NCBI RefSeq assembly: GCF_040833995.1 | Contig: NZ_CP162137.1 | Location: 3,332,001 to 3,396,000, forward strand | Length of the DNA stretch: 64,000 nt | Source: Leptospira sp. WS58.C1 | GTDB taxonomy: Bacteria; Spirochaetota; Leptospiria; Leptospirales; Leptospiraceae | Direction: 5' to 3' | In this document: one piece after another, positions 55,305 through 63,302 of the stretch | How positions within the stretch are numbered: position 1 is the stretch's first letter | Layout of the letters: every line of letters starts with the position of its first letter | Translations under genes and position numbers: made by a program | The notes under the pieces: generated by a model | Databases searched by the model: none | What the model was told of the DNA's origin: nothing | Seen by the model: the letters and a program-made list of their open reading frames with translations, nothing else

Positions 55305-56324
55305 CTACCAACGAGCGATATGATCTTCCGCCCATCCTTGACCGTTTTCAATCCTAAATTCACTTTTGCCGATCCGGAAAACGCCGTCAAAACTTCCGAT
55401 CATTTGATTCACCTTCGAAGAAATTAAACCCATATTGGAGTAGGCCTTTCGATGGAAGTCGGGAGTGAATACAAGCTCGACCGCTTTACTTTCCTTGGAA
55501 TAGATCATCCAAGGTTTTTTAGGATCTTTTTTATCGAATTCAAAAGCGATCACGGAAGGAATTTTATAAATCCTACCATTGATCAAAAGAGCATTCTCGG
55601 TAGTCCCTGTTCCGTCGGTCCAACCCCCGCCCAAATTCATTCCATACACTTCGCTGCCACCGGGACGATACGACATGGATGCCCAATTCCATTTGCTGAA
55701 ATATGGCCAAACACCTCTTCCATAATCCAAAACACCGAAAGAGGTTTTAGGTTGGAATTCATAAGATTTAGAAGCAGTCGTAACTTTCCCCTTTGCCCCC
55801 AATCCGAATAATTTATGAGTGAATTGAAAACGATTTCTATTCCAAGGAACCACAACGTTCAGACTTTCCCATTGATTCGGAACTTCTAATGTAATATCCG
55901 CTTGGATGGCCTTGCGGGTTCCCATTAGGAAGTCGACTTTGATCCGGTAATTTCCATCTTCGTCCATTTGGAAATCCAGAAATCCTTCCTTACCTTCGTA
56001 ACGAGCGCTGCTGGAAACGGTTTGCCCTAATAGAGTACCTTTTCCGAAAGGAGTGATGACAGTGGACTCTTGGAACTCGCCGGTCTTTCTATCCAACCAA
56101 TAACAAAAGATCACGCCTGCGTAATCGATATCCGAAACAGTAAAAGAAGCCAAAAAATTTTGATCGTAAAAACACCAGTAATTCCATTTTTTCTTACGGA
56201 GCCAGTGGCCTTTTACATTACATCTATGTAAGGGAGTTTTGGACCAGCCGATCGCATTCCGATTCACTTTACCGGAAGGGTCGCATAAAATGGTAGGTTG
56301 TTGGATTTCTGTTTCTAAGTTCAT
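55305..56324 (-). CDS. DUF2804 domain protein
   Basis: A protein of about 340 aa covering the whole DUF2804 family: TILCDPSGKVNRNAIGWSKTPLHRC and WLRKKKWNYWCFYDQNF at the N-terminus, FGVLDYGRGVWPYFSKWNWASM in the middle and GTTENALLINGRIYKIPSVIAFEFD. The fold is probably a lipocalin-like barrel, and the function is not known. I start at MNLETE (56324), since the earlier part of the frame lies against the MocR gene. It is between the MocR-type gene and PPK2. Confidence 0.85.
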   Translation of the reverse strand: MNLETEIQQPTILCDPSGKVNRNAIGWSKTPLHRCNVKGHWLRKKKWNYWCFYDQNFLASFTVSDIDYAGVIFCYWLDRKTGEFQESTVITPFGKGTLLGQTVSSSARYEGKEGFLDFQMDEDGNYRIKVDFLMGTRKAIQADITLEVPNQWESLNVVVPWNRNRFQFTHKLFGLGAKGKVTTASKSYEFQPKTSFGVLDYGRGVWPYFSKWNWASMSYRPGGSEVYGMNLGGGWTDGTGTTENALLINGRIYKIPSVIAFEFDKKDPKKPWMIYSKESKAVELVFTPDFHRKAYSNMGLISSKVNQMIGSFDGVFRIGKSEFRIENGQGWAEDHIARW

Positions 56325-56366
56325 GCTCGCAATGGACAATACCTTGGGCCTGTACGGACCCACAAT

Positions 56367-57791
56367 CTAAATTTCTTTTGCAATTTTTCCGAGAGTCTGG
56401 ATGGCAGAGATCACCTTTGGTCCCATGAGAACTCCTGCATTAATCCTAAAATTGTTCACATACTTACCGGAAAGAGAGAAAAGATTTCCGGGAACCAAAC
56501 TGATCTTCTTTTTAGCGGCTTGGAATCTGAGGACTCTGGAATCTTTTCCTTTCGGAAGTTCTATCCAGAGAAGAAAGCCGCCTTGTGGAATGGCAACTTT
56601 GGTCCCCTTCGGAAAATATTCCAAAAAAGAATCCGCATACGAAAGCACCAAACCTCCCAACTTTCGTCTAAATTCCCTCAAATGTCTTTCATGAGCTAGA
56701 GATCCCATAAAATAAGAAGCGGCAAGCTGGGGAATTGCCGGTAAAGAGATCGCCTCCGCTAAACGAAGATGTCTAACATTTTCCACTTTAGTCGGATCAC
56801 TGATCATCCAACCGATCCTAAGCCCGGGATTCACGGATTTAGAAAGAGAAGAAACCTGGGTCACAATTCCTTCCGTATCCAAAGATAAAAGAGAAGAAGG
56901 ACGGATGCCGCCGTTATGCTGCAAGTCCCCGTAAATATCGTCCTCCAGAATTTTCACACCGTACTCGGAGGAAATTTTCAGAAGTTCTTTTTTGGATCCC
57001 AATGGCATAAGACTTCCGGTGGGATTCGAAAAGGTAGGAATGGTGATCAAAAACTTAGGAGATTCTTTCTTTATAACGGAAATATAAGATTGAAGATCCA
57101 AACCCGTAACGGGATCGGTTGGTATCTCGATCGCCTTTAGTTTTAAATCGGAAAGAATTTGATATAAAACAAAATGAAGTGGGCTCTCTACTGCAACCTT
57201 ATCACCCGGTTTGGTGGAAAGGCTCAAAGCCAAAAACGCCGCTTCCGAACAACCTAAGGTGATAAACACTTCCTCGGGACGGATCCTTCTTTCTCTACCG
57301 GAAGAACGGATTGCGATCTTTTTTCTGAGTTCCAAAATACCGGCTGCATCCGAATATTTATAAACCTGAGAGTCCTTTAAGGATTTCTTATATGCTTTCT
57401 GCAAGGAAGAGTACGGCAAAAATTGAGGATCCGGGACCGCTGCCCCGAAAGGAATGAAGCCGGGATCCGCAAGTTCCGACATCAAAGAACTTACCTCTTC
57501 CGGAACCGACGGATTCGGAACTCTTACAGGTTTTTCTAATTTATATTTAGGATAAAATTCCGGTCGCGGAAGAACGAAATAACCGGACCTCTCTCTACCG
57601 CTGATAAGGCCTCTTTCCTGAAGAATGCCGAAAGCTTCCACGGCAGTAGAAAGATTACATTCTTCGAATAAACAGATCTTTCGTAGAGAAGGTAATTTGG
57701 AACCGGGAGGGAATTCTCCAGATTCTATCCTACGTATCAAAGAATTTGCGATCTTAGAATATTTAGTAATAGCTCGATCTGTATCGGTCAT
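56367..57791 (-). CDS. MocR-type transcriptional regulator (GntR HTH plus aminotransferase domain)
   Basis: A 474-aa protein joining a GntR winged helix (about residues 8-75: IANSLIRRIESGEFPPGSKLPSLRKICLFEECNLSTAVEAFGILQERGLISGRERSGYFVLP) to an inactive-type aminotransferase domain with the PLP Lys in SSLSKSVNPGLRIGW. MocR-type regulators bind PLP and control amino-acid or vitamin B6 genes, often an adjacent divergent one. The neighbour across 40 bases is an aminotransferase, so it is the likely target. It heads the operon with DUF2804 and PPK2. Confidence 0.93.
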   Translation of the reverse strand: MTDTDRAITKYSKIANSLIRRIESGEFPPGSKLPSLRKICLFEECNLSTAVEAFGILQERGLISGRERSGYFVLPRPEFYPKYKLEKPVRVPNPSVPEEVSSLMSELADPGFIPFGAAVPDPQFLPYSSLQKAYKKSLKDSQVYKYSDAAGILELRKKIAIRSSGRERRIRPEEVFITLGCSEAAFLALSLSTKPGDKVAVESPLHFVLYQILSDLKLKAIEIPTDPVTGLDLQSYISVIKKESPKFLITIPTFSNPTGSLMPLGSKKELLKISSEYGVKILEDDIYGDLQHNGGIRPSSLLSLDTEGIVTQVSSLSKSVNPGLRIGWMISDPTKVENVRHLRLAEAISLPAIPQLAASYFMGSLAHERHLREFRRKLGGLVLSYADSFLEYFPKGTKVAIPQGGFLLWIELPKGKDSRVLRFQAAKKKISLVPGNLFSLSGKYVNNFRINAGVLMGPKVISAIQTLGKIAKEI

Positions 57792-57829
57792 AAAAACGAT
57801 TTCTGCATCTGTATGGTATTCTCAATTTA

Positions 57830-59059
57830 ATGTATAAACAAAATAAGAAGATGAGCAAGTTAATTATAGAAAATAGCTCCGAAATTTTCCGACCTTCTGC
57901 AAGGCCGGCCAGAACTCCTGCGTCTGTGACGAGAGAGATACTGAAGGTGATCGATACGCCGGGTATGATCTCTTTTGCGGGAGGTCTTCCGGATGATACT
58001 TTGTTTCCGATCCAAGATCTAAAATATTTTTTCGAGGCTTCCGTTTCTAAAAAAGGCGCAAAACTATTCCAATATGCGGATACTCAGGGACATTCCGACT
58101 TACGTGCCTGGATCGCAGATCGATATTATCCAGGTTCTAATGCTGACGAAATTCTTTTAACTTCCGGCTCACAACAAGCATTGGATCTACTCGGTCGTTA
58201 TTTTATAGAAGAAGGTTCGCTCATTCTTTTAGAAAGACCCAGCTACTTAGGAGCCATCCAAGTATTCTCGTCTTATGCACCATCCTTCTTAGGGATCAGC
58301 TATGGCGAAGAAGGCCCGGACATGGAAGAATTAAAATATACATTGGCGACTTCCTCCGAAAAGCCGAAATTCTTTTACTGCATTCCTGATTTCCAAAATC
58401 CTTCCGCGTATTCTTATTCTTTAGAAATTCGACATTCGATCTCTGAACTCCTTTTAAAAAATACAGTTCCGATCATAGAAGATACTGCTTATAGAGAATT
58501 GTATTTCCAGGAGAACTTGCCGATTTCTTTATGCGAATTAGGCCCGGAAAATACGATCTCTATCGGGACATTCTCCAAAACACTTTCACCCGGATTGAGA
58601 GTCGGATGGATCAGGGCACCGAGACAGATCCTCCAAGATCTGATCGTACAAAAACAATCCATGGATTTACATTCCGCTACCCTGAATCAGGAATTAGTAT
58701 TTGGATTCGTATCTTCTTCCAAATATGAAGAACATCTATCCTTGATCCGAAAAACTTACAAAAAGAAATCGGAGCATACGTTTACCTGTTTCCAAAATAA
58801 TTTCAAAGATTCTATTCCATTACAAATTTCTAAAGGAGGTTTATTCTATTGGCTGGAATTTCCGGAAGAGATCGATACGGACCTACTTTTTCGAAAATGT
58901 TTGGAGAAGGGACTCGCGGCGGTTCCAGGATCTTCTTTCTTCGTAGGTAAACCGGAAAACAATCATCTACGATGGAACTTCTCAAACGCTTCGGAGGAAG
59001 AAACAAAACTTGGAATAGAGAGATTATATAAAGTGTATAAGAGCCTTTCAGGCTCTTGA
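57830..59059 (+). CDS. PLP-dependent aminotransferase (class I/II)
   Basis: A 409-aa enzyme of fold type I: RTPASVTREILKVIDTPGMISFAGGLPDDTLFP at the N-terminus, DIRAWIADRYYPG in the form SDLRAWIADRYYPG, the FYCIPDFQNPSAYSYS segment and the PLP Lys in SIGTFSKTLSPGLRVGW. This style is that of the LysN/2-aminoadipate or MocR-like aminotransferases. It may also start at ATG 57851. It faces the MocR-type gene in a divergent gap of about 40 bases, so it is probably regulated by it. The amino donor is unknown. Confidence 0.92.
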   Translation: MYKQNKKMSKLIIENSSEIFRPSARPARTPASVTREILKVIDTPGMISFAGGLPDDTLFPIQDLKYFFEASVSKKGAKLFQYADTQGHSDLRAWIADRYYPGSNADEILLTSGSQQALDLLGRYFIEEGSLILLERPSYLGAIQVFSSYAPSFLGISYGEEGPDMEELKYTLATSSEKPKFFYCIPDFQNPSAYSYSLEIRHSISELLLKNTVPIIEDTAYRELYFQENLPISLCELGPENTISIGTFSKTLSPGLRVGWIRAPRQILQDLIVQKQSMDLHSATLNQELVFGFVSSSKYEEHLSLIRKTYKKKSEHTFTCFQNNFKDSIPLQISKGGLFYWLEFPEEIDTDLLFRKCLEKGLAAVPGSSFFVGKPENNHLRWNFSNASEEETKLGIERLYKVYKSLSGS

Positions 59060-59213
59060 AGCCCGAGATCAAGTACCAGTCGATAGCCTTAATTTAGGGA
59101 CGGACTATCAGGAAATGACCGAGGTATAAAGTTTTCTTTCTTATCGCGTTCTTTCGATTTTAGATTGCAGGTTTGTATCCAAGGAACTATAATCCTTCTC
59201 CCCGGGTGTCCCA

Positions 59214-59621
59214 ATGTCGGATCATATTTCAGTCCCAAACATGATTCTATCCAAACTTCGTTTGATCTGTTTGGATCTTCCGGAAGCTTATGAAGAACAG
59301 GCTTGGATCGGAACTCGCTGGTGTATCAAAAAGAAAAATTTTGCTCATGTATTGATGTTGCAGAACGGGTACCCGCCTGCTTATGCAAAGGCTTCCGGCC
59401 TGGAAGGAATTGCTTGTTTATTAACCTTTCGTTATTCTCCCAAAAAGATGGATGTTTCTCGTTTTAAAGATTATCCATTTTTTAAACCGGTCTGGTGGGA
59501 AGATATTATCGGGCTCGTGATCGACGATTCGATCGACTGGGACGAGGTAGAAGTTTTATTGAAGGAAAGTTACTGCCAACTTGCGCCTAAAAAATTAGCG
59601 GAGATGGTGGAAAATCGTTAA
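59214..59621 (+). CDS. MmcQ/YjbR family protein
   Basis: A 135-aa small protein of the MmcQ/YjbR (double-wing) family: LICLDLPEAYEEQAWIGTRWCIKKKNFAHVL, and a conserved late WDEVEVLLKESYCQLAPKKL. Members have a DNA-binding fold but no well-known role. It stands alone, between the aminotransferase and the third phasin-like gene, and shares the terminator that follows. Confidence 0.85.
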   Translation: MSDHISVPNMILSKLRLICLDLPEAYEEQAWIGTRWCIKKKNFAHVLMLQNGYPPAYAKASGLEGIACLLTFRYSPKKMDVSRFKDYPFFKPVWWEDIIGLVIDDSIDWDEVEVLLKESYCQLAPKKLAEMVENR

Positions 59622-59654
59622 TTTAGATCAGAAAAAGAAAAGAGAAAAAAATTT

Positions 59655-59678
59655 TCGGCGGGAAGGATCTCCCGCCGA
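59655..59678. terminator. Intrinsic terminator of phasin-like gene C
   Basis: TCGGCGGGA and TCCCGCCGA form a perfect 9-base stem with a 6-base loop. On the minus strand it is followed by a T-run (AAAATTTTTTT region), so it stops the phasin-like transcript; on the plus strand it also lies after the MmcQ gene. Confidence 0.85.
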
Positions 59679-59703
59679 TATTGGGAGGTTCAAAAGGCTT
59701 TTA

Positions 59704-60084
59704 TTAAGCAGTTTTTTTAGTTGGAGCAGCAGGTTTTTTAACTGTCTCCGTAACTTCGCTAAATTTTGCCTTGATAGCTTCGATTTGTTCAGCAGGAACT
59801 AATTTCTTAGCTTCTTCAACAATCTGGTTATAAACTTCAAGTGCCTTAGCGCGAGAATCTTCATAGGTTTTAGTAGCTGCGGTAGTTAATTCTTTAGCTT
59901 CGTTTAAGAATTTGTCTACGAACTCACGAACACGAACAGATGCTTCGGAATTGTCGGAAGCGCCTTTAGCTGCGAGTTCTTGAAAACTCTTAGTAAATTC
60001 TGCTTTCGCTTTATCCAGACCTTCTTGTCCGCTTTTAACCAAACCAAGACCTGCGTTCAGTACATCTAGAATTTGTTTTTCCAT
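59704..60084 (-). CDS. Phasin-like small protein, paralogue C
   Basis: A 126-aa helical protein: [41 protein letters not shown], a coiled-coil body (ASVRVREFVDKFLNEAKELTTAATKTYEDSR), and an Ala/Pro/Lys-rich tail (KKPAAPTKKTA) that is typical of granule-binding proteins. I use ATG 60084 with AAGGAGC upstream, by analogy with B. It ends at a strong terminator. The promoter and two operators are placed exactly as for gene B, so it is probably controlled by the same regulator. Confidence 0.87.
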   Translation of the reverse strand: MEKQILDVLNAGLGLVKSGQEGLDKAKAEFTKSFQELAAKGASDNSEASVRVREFVDKFLNEAKELTTAATKTYEDSRAKALEVYNQIVEEAKKLVPAEQIEAIKAKFSEVTETVKKPAAPTKKTA

Positions 60085-60105
60085 TTTTAGCTCCTTGATG
60101 CACCG

Positions 60106-60120
60106 TTGTGCGGCGCACAA
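60106..60120. promoter_or_regulatory. Operator 1 of phasin-like gene C
   Basis: TTGTGC-GGC-GCACAA, a perfect 6-base-arm palindrome, 4 bases downstream of the -10 and 22 from the start codon, near the predicted transcription start. Confidence 0.75.
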
Positions 60121-60124
60121 TCCA

Positions 60125-60153
60125 TTTGTAGTGCGTAGCACAAATGCAGTCAA
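60125..60153 (-). promoter_or_regulatory. Promoter of phasin-like gene C with operator 2 in the spacer
   Basis: On the minus strand, -35 TTGACT (60148-60153) and -10 TACAAA (60125-60130) are 17 bases apart. Operator 2, TAGTGC-GTA-GCACAA (60129-60143), overlaps the -10 by two bases and fills most of the spacer; it is 23 bases from operator 1. The layout equals that of gene B. Confidence 0.7.
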
Positions 60154-60321
60154 CAAAAAAACGAAAAAAAGTTTCAAAGGTGAATTTTAGGTCTTAACCA
60201 GGAATGCGACGCAATTATGGCAGAGTTCTATAAAAATTCTTGCAAATACTTGAAAAATTTTCTATTTTAAGCCTTTAATAACTACCATTTGGTCCTTTCG
60301 GAAATCCGTCTTTGTATAAAA

Positions 60322-61434
60322 ATGAGAAAATTAATACTTTGTTTACCAATATTTTTCTCCTTATGGTCCTGCTTTCTTCACCACGTAAATATTGAAGGCG
60401 ATATCTATGGGGCAAAATCCATTTTTCATAGATCCCCTTCAGATAAAGAGATTCTTCCTGTCAGACTCGATTTTAACCCTCCTACAAAAGATGAAGTTAT
60501 TAAAATATTACACGATAAAGGATCGAATCAGACTCCGAAGGATGAAATTGACGGATACCTTTCCACGGAGATTATCTCAAAATTTCAAAAAAGTCAGAAG
60601 TTTTTAATCTCATCAAATTCTAATATGAAGATCAAGATCATTCCTTTGGTGGATGACGTAAAACCTCCAATATTGACTATGATCGGTTTTTTATTCACTT
60701 TAGGCGCCATTCCCGCAATTTATAGGACTTACGGATCCATTTCTTTTGAATTGTATGATCAGGAGAAGCATAAGATCTTACGAATATATAAGTATTCCGT
60801 AAATCATAGAATAATGCTAGGCTGGGCTCCTATGCTATTGGGTCCTATTGTTTCAATGTTTACGGATAGATTTGATCACTCTACAAATAATAAAACCTAT
60901 GCAATTATGAGGGTTGTATTTGCTCAGTTTGAATATGATCTGTTCAAAGATATTCGAGAATCGAAAGAACTTGCTTCCCGCTTTTTTTCTACGAATGACT
61001 ATAATCATGCTCTTATTGTCACTTCAAAATCTGCTAACGATGAATATCTTGCCTCCTCAATTTATTCCGAGCTTAATAAGATTTTTTTAAAATATGGAAT
61101 TTCGATATTAGAAAGGAGAAAACTGAATGAAGTCATAAATGAAATCCAGCTATCCTTGGCCGGGATAACACAAGCGCGGGATTATTCAAAACTGGGAAGA
61201 CTTTTACAGGCTGATCGATTGATTTTAGTCGAAGACCTGAATATAACTTCTGCTACCACCAGCGTTTTAGGAAGGATTAATTTTAGTATTCGTTGCGTCG
61301 ATTCCGAAACCGGAAAAGTTATCTGGTCGGAGAAAATAGCCGAAAGTATGCTTCTTTCCGAAACGGTAGATATGGTAGTTAACTCTGCTGCTCGCAAATT
61401 AATGCAAAAATTGAAACAAAGTGGGGAAATATGA
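60322..61434 (+). CDS. CsgG-like putative lipoprotein
   Basis: A 370-aa protein with a short signal and lipobox (MRKLILCLPIFFSLWSCFLHH). The middle part has one or two hydrophobic stretches (PPILTMIGFLFTLGAIPAIYRTYG, MLGWAPMLLGPIVSMF), and the last 140 residues look like a CsgG/LpoB-type domain: SSIYSELNKIFLKYGISILERRKLNEVINEIQLSLAG, then LGRLLQADRLILVEDL and CVDSETGKVIWSEKI. The family includes curli-secretion and peptidoglycan-regulator lipoproteins. The gene is richer in A+T than its neighbours. It is convergent to the DUF115 gene with two bases between. Confidence 0.7.
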   Translation: MRKLILCLPIFFSLWSCFLHHVNIEGDIYGAKSIFHRSPSDKEILPVRLDFNPPTKDEVIKILHDKGSNQTPKDEIDGYLSTEIISKFQKSQKFLISSNSNMKIKIIPLVDDVKPPILTMIGFLFTLGAIPAIYRTYGSISFELYDQEKHKILRIYKYSVNHRIMLGWAPMLLGPIVSMFTDRFDHSTNNKTYAIMRVVFAQFEYDLFKDIRESKELASRFFSTNDYNHALIVTSKSANDEYLASSIYSELNKIFLKYGISILERRKLNEVINEIQLSLAGITQARDYSKLGRLLQADRLILVEDLNITSATTSVLGRINFSIRCVDSETGKVIWSEKIAESMLLSETVDMVVNSAARKLMQKLKQSGEI

Positions 61435-61436
61435 TT

Positions 61437-63302
61437 TTACGCTGAAAACCGTTTCACTGCTTTGTTAATAAGCTGCAAATTCATTTCCGTACTTTTTCTT
61501 AGACCCGAATAAAGAAGAAGGCTCTTTTTCGCAACTGCAAGTCTTTCATTCTTCTTCTCTTCCAATGTAAGTTCGGTGTCGTATCCTTCCGTGATGGCCA
61601 AGATCACTCTCTGCAAACTGATCCCTAAAAATTCAGTTAGCCCTTTTTTAGAACTGATACGATCATCTATTATGGAAATCTCATGCAATGCTTTTCGAAT
61701 GGACTCTTTGTCCTTCTCTCCGCTTTGAATAAGATCGTAAATTTTCTCGGAAAGGACTTCTCCTTTGGAAACTTGCACTCCGAATTCTTTTAACTCGTTG
61801 CGGATCTTGTTTAATTCGACCGATACTTTTTTGCGATTGATCTTGGAAGGAAGAAGGTCCCGGATCTTTTTTTTGATCTCGGTTACCTCTTTTATATTCG
61901 ATGGGTTTTGTCTATACCATTCTTGAAATGTAATATTCTGGATCCCTTCTAACTTTGCTCCGTCTTGCCCCAGATTGGCCCAAGGACGGTCTTTTTGTCT
62001 TTCTTCGAACCATTTTTTGAAGATCAGAAGTTTTTCGTTTGTCCTAAGTTTTTTTCCCCGGATAGATTCGATCCACTTTGGCGGCAAAGCGGTCATCTGC
62101 TTATAATTATGATGTTCCCTTCTCTGCGTTCTGGATTCCAAAAAATTTAATCTTTCTTCTAAGATTGCACCCTTACAATGCGCTTGGGAACCCGGAAAAG
62201 AAAGGTCTTGTCCTAAAAGTAAAACGGACCTTGCATCCATTTTTTCCGCTAGACTTGCGGCATTTGTGGAAACGGAACCTCCGAAGTCCACGGCTCCCAG
62301 TCCGTTTTCGGAAGCATTTTCCAAAAGTTTAATCCAGGGAAAAGGAGAGGAAGTCAGATAATGGTTTCCACCTATATAAGGCATTCTTAATGAATGATAG
62401 GAAGTAGTAGGATCGAATACAAACTTTGCCTTTCCGAAATATCCTTCTAAATATTTTGAATTTAAAGGTTGGGGATCCACACTAAATACAAGATCGGGAT
62501 CTATTCCTGATTTTTGCAAAATAAGAAGCGCAGTATCCACTGCGATCAATATAAAGTTTTCTCTATATTCTTTCAAGTCTTGCAAAGAAAGATAAAGAGA
62601 GGGCCCGGCCCCACAAACAACCACATCTATCTTGGATTTGCATAAACCGAATAATTCATTGATGGGGCTCAGATCCACAAGTTCCGGAAGATTGCGGATA
62701 AAATTACCGGTCCAGACCTTCTCGAATCTGGTCAATGTGGCCGTGTTTACATCTTTTTTATGGAAGAATGTCTCGGCTAAAAATCTTAGCTCTTGGTATT
62801 CTTCCTGTTTCCATTGCAAACTCCCCCTATGAGGAATAAAACTTACGGGATATCCCGAGATCCCTTTAAAACCCTCGTAAAACGCGGATTCTTCGTATGG
62901 GGGGAGAAATATTCTCAACTTACCGGAAAGGATCATGGGAGAAAAATCGAATAATGAAAATGCAGCCTTGATAATTTCCGGAAAAGGTTCCATCCATACG
63001 CAGATTATTTTATCAAATCTTAATGTATATTGGATGGAATAACCGAGCCCTGCTCCGAAAAATAGGAATGCCCTTTCTTCATCCCCTTTTTTCAGATCCG
63101 CAAGCTGTCTTTCCGCTTCTTTGCGAGGATCCATGGAACTATGTAAAAGTACATTACCGATTTTTAAACTTGGATCGTCCGTTTTTGTAGGGACTATCTC
63201 GAAATTGATCCGGGAAGATCCTATTCTTTCGGAGGCTTTCGGCGCGAAACTGCGAAGTGAGGCCAAATTTTTTTCGAGTAAATCCGACCTGAGTTCTTTC
63301 AT
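61437..63302 (-). CDS. DUF115 (MptE-like/motility accessory factor) protein
   Basis: A 621-aa cytosolic protein with the DUF115 core at about residues 220-400: [74 protein letters not shown] and [31 protein letters not shown]. The Gly-rich loop plus Asp strand suggests a nucleotide-sugar or diphosphate enzyme; relatives are the flagellin-glycosylating Maf proteins, which fits a flagellated spirochaete. The C-terminal 200 residues are a charged helical part. Its start overlaps the stop of the ftsI-type gene by four bases. Confidence 0.82.
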   Translation of the reverse strand: MKELRSDLLEKNLASLRSFAPKASERIGSSRINFEIVPTKTDDPSLKIGNVLLHSSMDPRKEAERQLADLKKGDEERAFLFFGAGLGYSIQYTLRFDKIICVWMEPFPEIIKAAFSLFDFSPMILSGKLRIFLPPYEESAFYEGFKGISGYPVSFIPHRGSLQWKQEEYQELRFLAETFFHKKDVNTATLTRFEKVWTGNFIRNLPELVDLSPINELFGLCKSKIDVVVCGAGPSLYLSLQDLKEYRENFILIAVDTALLILQKSGIDPDLVFSVDPQPLNSKYLEGYFGKAKFVFDPTTSYHSLRMPYIGGNHYLTSSPFPWIKLLENASENGLGAVDFGGSVSTNAASLAEKMDARSVLLLGQDLSFPGSQAHCKGAILEERLNFLESRTQRREHHNYKQMTALPPKWIESIRGKKLRTNEKLLIFKKWFEERQKDRPWANLGQDGAKLEGIQNITFQEWYRQNPSNIKEVTEIKKKIRDLLPSKINRKKVSVELNKIRNELKEFGVQVSKGEVLSEKIYDLIQSGEKDKESIRKALHEISIIDDRISSKKGLTEFLGISLQRVILAITEGYDTELTLEEKKNERLAVAKKSLLLYSGLRKSTEMNLQLINKAVKRFSA

